This document shows positions 1-5,414 of a DNA stretch of 7,411 nt, piece after piece (position 1 is the stretch's first letter; each line of letters opens with the position of its first letter). The stretch spans positions 1 to 7,411 of the forward strand of contig CAMNLR010000163.1 of assembly GCA_946543465.1 (NCBI GenBank), written 5' to 3'. Under the pieces are notes generated by a model that saw only the letters and a program-made list of their open reading frames with translations, was not told the DNA's origin and searched no databases. The translations under genes were made by a program, and so were the position numbers. The DNA comes from CAG-791 sp002390025. Lineage in GTDB: Bacteria > Bacillota > Clostridia > Lachnospirales > Lachnospiraceae.

Positions 1-447
1 CAGTTCCGGAATGCTTGTGATCTCATTTTCCTTATCCGGGATCGGTTTCTGTGCCAGCACCAGTCCCGTCGCTGCATCCATCACATGCAGCATCATCGGC
101 GCACGGTTTCCTTTGCACTTTTCAGCTGCGGCCCGGATCGCCTTGCCGTCTACTGCCAGGTGGGCTCCCCTTGTCTGAACGATCCCGCTGATCCATTCAA
201 TAAAGACAAACAGGAAAAGGACTTCATCAATACCGCTCAGGAGCCGTGAGACTGTAGGGAGAGAAGCAACCCCGTTCTTCAGTTCCAGTCCTTGTTTTTG
301 GAACCATTTTTTTCGGCGTTGACACCATTTCAGGCATCTCCGCAGGCTGGTGTGACCGGTTATATATCCTGCTGTCAGGTAAGTGAGGACTTCCGCCAGG
401 TCATGTTTTTTTGCCCGCGGGCTTCGGGGATCTTCGACTTCCTTCAT
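1..447 (-). CDS. ISAs1-family transposase, N-terminal part (runs off the left edge)
   Basis: DDE-type transposase that would catalyse cut-and-paste movement of its own element. The 149 visible residues follow the ISAs1/H-repeat-associated layout. An N-terminal segment has DPRSPRAKKHDL at 6-17. A helical region follows, with LPTVSRLLSGID at 63-74. The catalytic core then begins with HLAVDGKAIRAA at 96-107, where D100 is the likely first acidic residue of the triad. KCKGNRAPMMLHVMDAATG at 110-128 and KENEITSIPEL at 139-149 are typical of the family. The second Asp and the Glu lie outside the window, so activity cannot be judged. I chose ATG at 447 because the product then starts just before the conserved DPR motif. 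A GTG at 468 is possible and nearer the accessory ORF's stop. No frameshift is seen in the visible part. Confidence 0.87.
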   Translation of the reverse strand, partial: MKEVEDPRSPRAKKHDLAEVLTYLTAGYITGHTSLRRCLKWCQRRKKWFQKQGLELKNGVASLPTVSRLLSGIDEVLFLFVFIEWISGIVQTRGAHLAVDGKAIRAAAEKCKGNRAPMMLHVMDAATGLVLAQKPIPDKENEITSIPEL

Positions 448-484
448 ACGTTCATAGAGCGACCTCACAAAATATCCGGTCCTC

Positions 485-1060
485 TCACACCTCCAGTTTC
501 AGACCGAGCCGGATAAGTATCTCCTCCTGCTCTGGTCCGATCTTGGAAAGCACATTTTCTTTCCCAATCTTTAACAGATAGATCTTTTTTAAAGACGAAA
601 GTTCCTTTATATCCACCTCATGCTCTTTCCATATGCGTCTACTGAGCGAAGATGCCTGTACATTGAACTGGCACCGGAACCCATCCTTGTCTTTGAGTTT
701 TTCCCTATGAAGATAACTGGCATCAGACCAGCCGCAGATGATGAGCCTGAGTACATCTTCCCACTCGTCACCCAGCGGCTTTTTCCATCCCTCCGGGCAC
801 AGTTCGAGTATGGCTTTGGAAAATCCATACTCCCAGACCTCGATATTGCTTAATTCCACTTTCTTTTTTTTGCTTTCAAGGACTCCCTCCGGTGTGATGA
901 TACCAACATATGTATCAACCGGCTGCGGATATTTCTTTCCAGGGACTCTTTTAGATGTCCGTTTGTAAAGATAATAGGCATCCCCCTTTTTCTTAACCGT
1001 CATTCCCTTTGTTCGATACTTTTGTACCCATTCAGGATATGTTTTCTCAGTTTTTGGCAT
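485..1060 (-). CDS. Probable IS accessory protein, basic, 191 aa, function unknown
   Basis: Predicted 191-residue, strongly Lys/Arg-rich soluble protein. The N-terminal third (EWVQKYRTKGMTVKKK at 10-25, then YYLYKRTSKRVPGKKYPQ at 29-46 and VDTYVGIITPEGV at 48-60) resembles the basic N-terminal arm of some DDE transposases, where a beta-rich section precedes a stated identity or modification tract. The remainder is mixed helix with no catalytic motif I recognise. The start is well supported: AAAGGAGG lies 5 nt before ATG at 1060. The stop lies 37 nt before the transposase ATG at 447, so the two are probably co-transcribed and possibly translationally coupled. I infer that it belongs to the element and may help bind DNA or regulate the transposase. 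It could instead be a passenger gene. No membrane segment or signal peptide is visible. Confidence 0.65.
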   Translation of the reverse strand: MPKTEKTYPEWVQKYRTKGMTVKKKGDAYYLYKRTSKRVPGKKYPQPVDTYVGIITPEGVLESKKKKVELSNIEVWEYGFSKAILELCPEGWKKPLGDEWEDVLRLIICGWSDASYLHREKLKDKDGFRCQFNVQASSLSRRIWKEHEVDIKELSSLKKIYLLKIGKENVLSKIGPEQEEILIRLGLKLEV

Positions 1061-1107
1061 AATGTCCTCCTTTCTGTATAGGTGGCGTATACCTATACTA
1101 TATAGAC

Positions 1108-1136
1108 ATTATACCTCTACATGGAAAAAAATAACA
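1108..1136 (-). promoter_or_regulatory. Putative promoter of the IS genes
   Basis: On the minus strand a perfect TATAAT -10 box occupies 1113 to 1108, about 50 nt before the accessory-ORF start at 1060. No good -35 box is present at 16-18 nt spacing; the sequence there falls in the T-rich tract next to the hairpin. A 7-bp inverted repeat (TATAGGT at 1077-1083, ACCTATA at 1091-1097) lies in the expected leader and could be an operator or a small hairpin. Confidence 0.45.
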
Positions 1137-1173
1137 GGGTTATGAGTGATTCTGTATAGCACTCATAACCCTG
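1125..1173 (-). terminator. Hairpin plus T-tract: terminator for the helicase gene and/or IS end
   Basis: A perfect 14-bp inverted repeat (CAGGGTTATGAGTG at 1135-1148, CACTCATAACCCTG at 1160-1173) encloses an 11-nt loop. On the minus strand it is followed directly by TTATTTTTTT (1134 to 1125), the layout of a Rho-independent terminator. It lies about 70 nt after the helicase stop and just ahead of the IS promoter. On the plus strand no T-tract follows, so it is one-directional. The same repeat may form the tip of the insertion sequence and shield its promoter from outside transcription. Confidence 0.6.
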
Positions 1174-1240
1174 AAAGAATCTAAGGATTTGCCTGGTTCA
1201 GTTTTTCTTCATGAAACAACCCTGCCCGGCAGCCGCATGT

Positions 1241-3763
1241 CTAAAATTTCAGCAGGTCCTGGGCGCACAGGGTCTCGATGCTGAAGACCCGCTCCCGGTC
1301 CTCGAACCGGATGCGGATCTTTTTGCCGTCCAGGCTGACCACGGCCCCCTCGCCATAGGCCGCATGGGTGACGGCAAGGCCCGGTCCCAGGCTGCGGATA
1401 TAGGCCTGGAGCTTGCCGGGCGCGACCTTTTTTCTTCCGGAGAGGTCCGCGTATGGATTCTGAGGCTTAATGACGGCCCGGCCGCGGCGGCCCTGCCCGG
1501 CGCGGCTTCCCCGGCCGGGGGCTCCGCCATCCCGGTCCTCCTCCAGCATTCCATGCAGGAGGTCCGAGATCCCGTTTCCGGTGTATGACCCGCCTTTTCC
1601 CTTCGTGCCGCCGGATCCGGCACCCTTTTCTCTTCCGAAAAATTCGTCGGCAAAGACAGACATGCCCGGCAGGGTAAAGATGTTGAGCCGGTTTCTGGCC
1701 CTGGTGACACCGACATAAAAGATCCGGCGCTCCTCCTCGAAGGCCGCCCGCTCCTGCGGCGTCATCCTGCCTGTGTCGTCGGGCACGGTCTCCGGGAAGG
1801 TCCCGTCGGTCACGTCCATCAGATAGACCGTGTCGTATTCCAAGCCCTTGGAGGCGTGGATCGTGGAGAGGACAAAGGGACAGGCGGGGTCCATCTCCCG
1901 GTTGGCAAAGATCTCATAGAGCTGGTCCAAACGCTCCAGAAGGGCCGCAGGGGAATCGGTTCCCGCCCCGATCGACCGCAGGGTAAAGATCCTGCCGTCG
2001 GAGAGTCCCCGTCCGTCCAGGTTGTCTCCATAGCCCATGTCGCGGACGATCCTCTCGACGGCTTCGTCCCCGCGGTCTTTTTTCATCTGGCGCAGCTGGG
2101 TCCGGAAGTTTTTGAGGCCCCGGACGGCTTTGGCGTGGAGCTGGGGAAGGGGCCCGGACGGAAGGTTCAGCCCTGCCGCGGAACCGGACGTTTTTTCAGC
2201 CATTTTTCCTGGAGATGCCCCGTCTCTGTCCCCGCGGCGTCTGATGGCAGGGACATCCCCGATTGCGGCGTCCAGGACGCCGATCCCCAGGGCCCGGCTG
2301 CGGTCGCAGATCCTCCGGGCCTGGTCCTTTTTCAGGTAGAGGTTGAATCTGTAGTAGATCCGCATAAAGCTGTCCGTATCCGAAGGATCCAGGCAGAGCC
2401 TGAGGACAGCCCGGATATCGCCGACCGTCCGGTGGGTGAAAAAGGCGATCTCGGCATTGCGGATCCGGAAGGGGACGCCCTCCCGGTCCAGGCGGTCGAC
2501 CAGGCCGACCGCGCTCTCATTGTTGCGGTAGAGCACGGCAGTGACCGGCCCGGGGCTCTTCCTTGACGGATTTCGAAGAAGGTCATCCCGGGTTCCGGAT
2601 CCGGTCTCCGCCAGGGAGGCTCCCACTTTGGCCAGATAGGTGTACTGGGCCCGGCGTCCCTTGAGGCCGATCTCCCGCACCTGCGCGGGGACCTGCTGCG
2701 GCACGCCTGTTTCCTGTGCACCGTTTTTTCCCGGCTCTCCCAGGTTTCCGGCCCGCATGGATTTAGCGTGGCGCAGAGTGTTGCGGCGGATAAAGCGGTC
2801 CGCCATGGAGATGATCTCAAGGCCGGACCTGTAGTTTTCCTCCATCAGGAGGACCCTGGCCCCCGGATGGTCCTTTTCAAAACCGGTCAGGGCCTCGGGG
2901 TAGGCTGCCCGGAATCCGTAGATGCTCTGGTCCTCGTCTCCGACCATAAAGAGATTGCCGTCCCTGGAGGCCAGGAGGGAGAGGATGGTGTGCTGGATCT
3001 TCGAGGTATCCTGGGCCTCGTCCACACAGATGTAGGGATAGGTGTCCTGGAGGAGGGCCAGGAGGTCCGGGGACCTGCGCAGCATGGCCAGGGCATAGAC
3101 CATCTGGTCGTCGTAGTCCATGAGACTGTTCTGCCTGAGCCAGCGGTTGTAGCGCTGGTAGATCTCCGCTATGTTGATATCGGCCTGGAACTCCTGCCGG
3201 ATCTCCTCCTCCGTCAGCATGCTGTTTTTGATATAGGTGATCAGGGTCCGGACGTCGCGCAGGTCTCCCTCCGTCGGCCACTCCCCCTCCACGTCCTCAT
3301 AGATCCCGGAGAGGACGGCGGCGGTCTTTTTTTCATCCGTAACCAGCTGGAAGGGCCTTTTGCCGATCATGCGGCTGAACTGCCCGATGATCCGGGCGCA
3401 GATCCCGTTGATGGTCCTGAATTCCAGACGGTCCGCCATTTCCTGTCCGAAAAACGACGCAAAGCGGCGCCGCATATCCCGCGTCGCCGCCACTGTATAG
3501 GTCACTGTCAGTATTTTTTCAGGCTGGATCCCGCAGACATAGATCATATAGCCCAGTCTGGCGACCAGGACCGTGGTCTTTCCGCTGCCGGGGACCGCCA
3601 GCAGCAGGACCGGGCCCTGCACAGCCCGCACGGCTTCCAGCTGCTGATGGTTCAGGCGGACCGGAAACCTGGCTTCAAACTCTTCTCTATCCAATCTTTT
3701 TTCCAATCTTCCTTTTCCGATTCTCTTTTTTCGTTCTTCCCTTATTTGAGCCTGGCCTCCCAC
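1241..3763 (-). CDS. UvrD/PcrA-type SF1A DNA helicase
   Basis: ATP-driven 3'-5' DNA helicase of the UvrD/Rep/PcrA family, acting in repair and replication restart in the cytoplasm. The SF1A motifs appear in order: Q motif LNHQQLEAV (37-45), Walker A AVPGSGKTT (56-64), DEAQDTS (248-254), GDEDQSIYGFR (275-285), EENYRS (308-313), HASKGLEYD (636-644) and VGVTRARNRL (684-693). The last 45 residues (VTHAAYGEGAVVS onward) resemble the Tudor-like tail of PcrA/UvrD. At 840 residues it is longer than typical PcrA, with low-complexity charged stretches near 338-408, 505-545 and 710-770. The start is uncertain. GTG at 3763 overlaps the upstream gene by 22 nt and has GGAGGA almost touching it. TTG at 3706 or 3694, after AAAAGGAAG, would also keep every motif. 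It is either the main PcrA or a second UvrD-like helicase; I leave the symbol blank for that reason. Confidence 0.93.
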   Translation of the reverse strand: MGGQAQIREERKKRIGKGRLEKRLDREEFEARFPVRLNHQQLEAVRAVQGPVLLLAVPGSGKTTVLVARLGYMIYVCGIQPEKILTVTYTVAATRDMRRRFASFFGQEMADRLEFRTINGICARIIGQFSRMIGKRPFQLVTDEKKTAAVLSGIYEDVEGEWPTEGDLRDVRTLITYIKNSMLTEEEIRQEFQADINIAEIYQRYNRWLRQNSLMDYDDQMVYALAMLRRSPDLLALLQDTYPYICVDEAQDTSKIQHTILSLLASRDGNLFMVGDEDQSIYGFRAAYPEALTGFEKDHPGARVLLMEENYRSGLEIISMADRFIRRNTLRHAKSMRAGNLGEPGKNGAQETGVPQQVPAQVREIGLKGRRAQYTYLAKVGASLAETGSGTRDDLLRNPSRKSPGPVTAVLYRNNESAVGLVDRLDREGVPFRIRNAEIAFFTHRTVGDIRAVLRLCLDPSDTDSFMRIYYRFNLYLKKDQARRICDRSRALGIGVLDAAIGDVPAIRRRGDRDGASPGKMAEKTSGSAAGLNLPSGPLPQLHAKAVRGLKNFRTQLRQMKKDRGDEAVERIVRDMGYGDNLDGRGLSDGRIFTLRSIGAGTDSPAALLERLDQLYEIFANREMDPACPFVLSTIHASKGLEYDTVYLMDVTDGTFPETVPDDTGRMTPQERAAFEEERRIFYVGVTRARNRLNIFTLPGMSVFADEFFGREKGAGSGGTKGKGGSYTGNGISDLLHGMLEEDRDGGAPGRGSRAGQGRRGRAVIKPQNPYADLSGRKKVAPGKLQAYIRSLGPGLAVTHAAYGEGAVVSLDGKKIRIRFEDRERVFSIETLCAQDLLKF

Positions 3764-4095
3764 TCCTCCGGCTTAAATCCGGTCAGGACAAAATCCTCTC
3801 CGACCACCAGTGGGCGCTTGACCAGCATTCCGTCCGTGGCCAGAAGGGCCAGCTGGTCGTCCTCGCTCATGGACGGCAGCTTTTTGGCCAGCCCCATCTC
3901 CCGGTAGGGGATCCCGCTGGTGTTGAAAAAGCGCTTGAGGGGCAGGCCGCTCTTTTCATAGTAGGCCCGCAGGGCCTGCTCGTCGGGGTGGTCGGCCTTG
4001 ATGTCGATGACCTCGTGGGCGATTCCCTTCTCCTCCAGCCACTTGAGGGCTTTTTTGCAGGTTGTGCATCTGCTGTAGCAATATACTTTTATCAT
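3742..4095 (-). CDS. ArsC/Spx-like thioredoxin-fold protein (YusI type)
   Basis: Small cytoplasmic protein of the ArsC/Spx superfamily, 117 residues. A CTTC redox-type motif (C10, C13) sits after the first beta strand. It is followed by KSGLPLKRFFNTSG (48-61), YREMGLAKKLPSMSEDDQ (64-81) and LLATDGMLVKRPLVVG (84-99). This pattern matches the B. subtilis YusI-like branch rather than true arsenate reductase, so the substrate is unknown. A disulfide-linked redox role is inferred from the family. ATG at 4095 is preferred: AGGAG lies 9 nt upstream and the product then starts at the first beta strand. The frame stays open to 4143 but the extra 16 residues have no support and enter the repeat array. 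The 3' end overlaps the helicase GTG, which suggests translational coupling. No ars genes are nearby. Confidence 0.9.
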   Translation of the reverse strand: MIKVYCYSRCTTCKKALKWLEEKGIAHEVIDIKADHPDEQALRAYYEKSGLPLKRFFNTSGIPYREMGLAKKLPSMSEDDQLALLATDGMLVKRPLVVGEDFVLTGFKPEEWEARLK

Positions 4096-4130
4096 TTTAT
4101 AAGTCTCCTGTGCAGAGATAAGCTTTCCCG

Positions 4131-4250
4131 GGGGCAGATCCATCGCCAGAGGGACGGATCAGACGTCAGGGGGACAGATCGGCCGCCAAAGGGGCAGCTT
4201 GCCCGCCAGAAGGACGGATCGCCCGCCGGGGGCCCGGATCAGAAAACAGT
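4131..4250. repeat. Six 20-bp degenerate tandem repeats
   Basis: Six consecutive units of exactly 20 bp with no insertion or deletion, starting at 4131, 4151, 4171, 4191, 4211 and 4231. The approximate consensus is GGGACGGATCGCCCGCCAGA. Units 1-5 match well; the second half of unit 6 has diverged. GATC recurs at the same place in five of six units. The array fills most of the 169-bp gap between the nitroreductase stop and the ArsC-like start. The 20-bp period is not a multiple of three, which argues against coding use. Confidence 0.8.
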
Positions 4251-4264
4251 GTCAGAAAACGGTC
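4239..4264. repeat. 13-bp direct repeat, two copies
   Basis: TCAGAAAACAGTG (4239-4251) is followed directly by TCAGAAAACGGTC (4252-4264), with 11 of 13 positions identical. It starts inside the last 20-bp unit and ends at the base before the nitroreductase stop codon. It looks like a separate local duplication next to the array. Confidence 0.65.
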
Positions 4265-4792
4265 TTATTCCACAAAGAACATGCGGTTCTGGGCGCGGGG
4301 ACCGGCCGCGGGAAGCTCGCCGTCCATGTAGCCGATGGCGCAGTGGCCGATACCCTCCCACTCGCCTTCTATACCGAGGTCTGCCAGGAATTTCTTATAT
4401 TCCTCCGTCTCAAACTCCTCCTTGGCGCGGTGGATCCAGATGCTGCCAAGTCCCAGGGAGTGGGCGGCGAGCATGAGATTGCCCATGACCAGACTTCCGT
4501 CATACACATGGGTAAATACCTCCTTGTTGGCCAGGACTACGAGGACAACGGGGGCGCCATAGAAGGGATCGAAGCCCTCCTTCCAGCCTCCGATCCTGCA
4601 GTTGTCGGCGGACATTTTATCGCGGATTTCCTTGTTGGTGACCGCGATCGTGATCACGCCCTGCTTACCCATGCCGCTCGGAGCATAGAGTCCGGCCTCC
4701 ATGACCTGCTCGATCAGAGCCTTGGAAGGCATATCGGGTTTAAAGCTGCGGATTGATCTGCGTTCTTTAATGGCCTTGATGATCTCGTTCAT
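4265..4792 (-). CDS. Nitroreductase-family flavoprotein
   Basis: FMN-dependent NAD(P)H oxidoreductase of the nitroreductase superfamily, 175 residues, cytoplasmic and probably a homodimer, as is usual for the family. Visible signatures are the FMN phosphate-binding RRSIRSF (11-17), APSGMGKQ (37-44), a central helix DGSLVMGNLMLAAHSLGLG (98-116) leading into SIWI (117-120), and the C-terminal GIGHCAIGY (147-155). The length suits the short clostridial members. The natural substrate cannot be read from sequence; quinones, nitro compounds or flavin recycling are all possible. The start is firm: AAGGAGG lies 6 nt before ATG at 4792. It is the first gene of a likely minus-strand operon with the ArsC-like gene and the helicase. 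A candidate promoter lies about 150 nt upstream, leaving a long leader. Confidence 0.92.
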   Translation of the reverse strand: MNEIIKAIKERRSIRSFKPDMPSKALIEQVMEAGLYAPSGMGKQGVITIAVTNKEIRDKMSADNCRIGGWKEGFDPFYGAPVVLVVLANKEVFTHVYDGSLVMGNLMLAAHSLGLGSIWIHRAKEEFETEEYKKFLADLGIEGEWEGIGHCAIGYMDGELPAAGPRAQNRMFFVE

Positions 4793-4853
4793 TTTTTTCC
4801 TCCTTAAAAATCAAAAGCATTCCTGCAATTACCCAGATATCTGCCCGGCTGCA

Positions 4854-4876
4854 CAGGATCCTTCCTTGGGATCCTG
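4854..4876. repeat. 8-bp inverted repeat in the nitroreductase leader
   Basis: CAGGATCC (4854-4861) and GGATCCTG (4869-4876) form a perfect 8-bp stem with a 7-nt loop. It lies in the predicted 5' leader of the nitroreductase transcript. A 10-bp perfect palindrome, CAGATATCTG (4834-4843), lies 10 nt closer to the gene. No T-tract follows either one, so they are not intrinsic terminators. Confidence 0.5.
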
Positions 4877-4937
4877 CCATGGCTGCGGGTTGTGGCCGGC
4901 GAAAAATATGGCGGCGGGCACGGACGTTTTTAGACGC

Positions 4938-4969
4938 TTTATTATAGCCCAAAACAGGGCTACAATAAA
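4938..4969. promoter_or_regulatory. 32-bp imperfect palindrome with face-to-face promoter-like boxes
   Basis: TTTATTATAGCCC (4938-4950) and GGGCTACAATAAA (4957-4969) are inverted repeats matching at 12 of 13 positions around a 6-nt spacer. On the minus strand, TATAAT (4946 to 4941) lies 17 nt after TTTATT (4969 to 4964) and could drive the nitroreductase gene. On the plus strand, TACAAT (4961-4966) lies 17 nt after TTTATT (4938-4943) and could drive the small-peptide gene. The -35 boxes are weak. The palindrome overlaps both promoters, so it would suit an operator. Confidence 0.45.
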
Positions 4970-4993
4970 TACTGAAGTAACTGTAACGATCAA

Positions 4994-5028
4994 ATCAGAA
5001 AGCCCCTTATTCCAAGGGCTTTTCTGAT
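4994..5028. terminator. Terminator-like hairpin in the divergent intergenic region
   Basis: The arms ATCAGAAAGCCCCTT (4994-5008) and AAGGGCTTTTCTGAT (5014-5028) pair at 13 of 15 positions, plus one possible G-U, around a 5-nt loop. T-rich sequence flanks the G+C core on both strands (CTTTTCT on plus, CTTTCTGATTT on minus), as in a weak bidirectional terminator. It lies between the palindrome at 4938-4969 and the small-peptide gene. It may be an attenuator in that gene's leader or a relic of a lost gene. Confidence 0.45.
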
Positions 5029-5086
5029 GATGATCATTATTATAAAATAGCTGTGACATAGTAACAGATCAGGAACAGGAAGAAAC

Positions 5087-5278
5087 ATGGAGAAAGTCAA
5101 TATGGAAAAAGTCAACATGGACCAACTCAGTGAAGTCACCGGCGGAGGCGGCTCCTCCAAAAAGACCAAAAAGATTAAATGCCCCTCCTGCGGGCGCAGC
5201 ATCACCATTTCATCTACTGCAACTTCTGCAAAATGCAGATGCGGGACAGTGATCACTGTGGTGAAGGATCCCTTCTGA
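5087..5278 (+). CDS. Small peptide: double-glycine-type leader fused to zinc-ribbon-like core
   Basis: A 63-residue peptide I cannot assign to a named family. The N-terminus ends in MDQLSEVTGG (11-20), which fits the double-glycine leader pattern (L-S-x-V-x-G-G) used by bacteriocin and RiPP precursors exported by peptidase-containing ABC transporters. After four glycines and a Lys-rich linker comes KCPSCG (31-36), then KCRCG (49-53). C32, C35, C50 and C52 could bind zinc or form disulfides. The first 15 bases are tandemly duplicated, giving MEKVN twice and three in-frame ATGs (5087, 5102, 5117). The first ATG has AGGAAG 4 nt upstream, and the second has GGAG 9 nt upstream, supplied by the first copy. 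No transporter or modifying enzyme is visible, so secretion is unproven. It could simply be a cytosolic zinc-ribbon protein. Confidence 0.72.
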   Translation: MEKVNMEKVNMDQLSEVTGGGGSSKKTKKIKCPSCGRSITISSTATSAKCRCGTVITVVKDPF

Positions 5279-5300
5279 GTGCCCGGACGGCCGTGACTGA

Positions 5301-5391
5301 GGTGTGACTGGGGATGGGTGTGACAGGGGGACAGGCACTGTGTCACAGTACTGTGACACAGTGCCTGTCCCTCTGTCACACCAGTCACACC
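5301..5391. repeat. Long near-perfect palindrome between convergent genes (REP-like)
   Basis: Two 33-bp arms (5317-5349 and 5350-5382) are inverted copies with a single mismatch and no spacer, centred on AGTACT. Each arm contains GACAGGCACTGTGTCACAG or its complement. Past a 7-nt bulge (5310-5316) a further 9 bp pair: GGTGTGACT (5301-5309) with AGTCACACC (5383-5391). It fills the gap between the small-peptide stop (5278) and the peptidase stop (5415). No T-tract follows on either strand, so it is not a standard intrinsic terminator. The position and form suit an extragenic repetitive element. Confidence 0.85.
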
Positions 5392-5414
5392 ACTCTGTCA
5401 TACTTTTCCCCGGC

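Larger units (their letters stand above)
1..1173 (-). mobile_element. Insertion sequence, ISAs1-like family, partial (upstream end)
   Basis: This is the 5' portion of an insertion sequence whose transposase runs off the left edge. Seen directly: a transposase ORF, an accessory ORF just upstream in the same direction, a promoter region, and a perfect 14-bp inverted repeat whose outer edge is at 1173. The stretch is visibly more A+T-rich than the helicase and peptidase regions. ISAs1-family elements are known to have short terminal repeats and to duplicate 8-10 bp of target. Placing the element edge at 1173 is an inference, because the other end is not in the window. If it is right, the target duplication would begin at 1174 (AAAGAATC...). 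Confidence 0.6.

Noticed and set aside
1856..2566. 236-codon plus-strand open frame opposite the helicase
   Set aside because: Same reasoning: it lies entirely inside the helicase gene and has no recognisable motif.
2768..3907. 379-codon plus-strand open frame opposite the helicase and ArsC-like genes
   Set aside because: It mirrors the codons of well-supported minus-strand genes in GC-rich DNA, spans two genes and shows no domain; its composition is that of an antisense shadow.
3742..4095. Arsenic resistance arsenate reductase
   Set aside because: The motifs match the YusI/Spx-like branch, and there is no arsR, arsB or acr3 nearby.
4096..4143. N-terminal extension of the ArsC-like protein by 16 residues
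   Set aside because: The extension runs into the tandem repeats and lacks a ribosome binding site, while ATG at 4095 has AGGAG at good spacing and matches the family's N-terminus.
4131..4250. CRISPR array
   Set aside because: Repeats are directly adjacent 20-bp units with no unique spacers, and no cas genes are present.
5317..5382. Intrinsic terminator for pepF or the small peptide
   Set aside because: The stem is very long and no T-tract follows on either strand, so the standard model does not fit, though an effect on transcript ends is still possible.
4990..5388. 132-codon minus-strand open frame covering the small-peptide gene and palindrome
   Set aside because: Its N-terminal part is a translation of the palindrome (Thr/Ser/His/Cys-rich), it is antisense to the better supported small peptide, and no ribosome binding site is clear.
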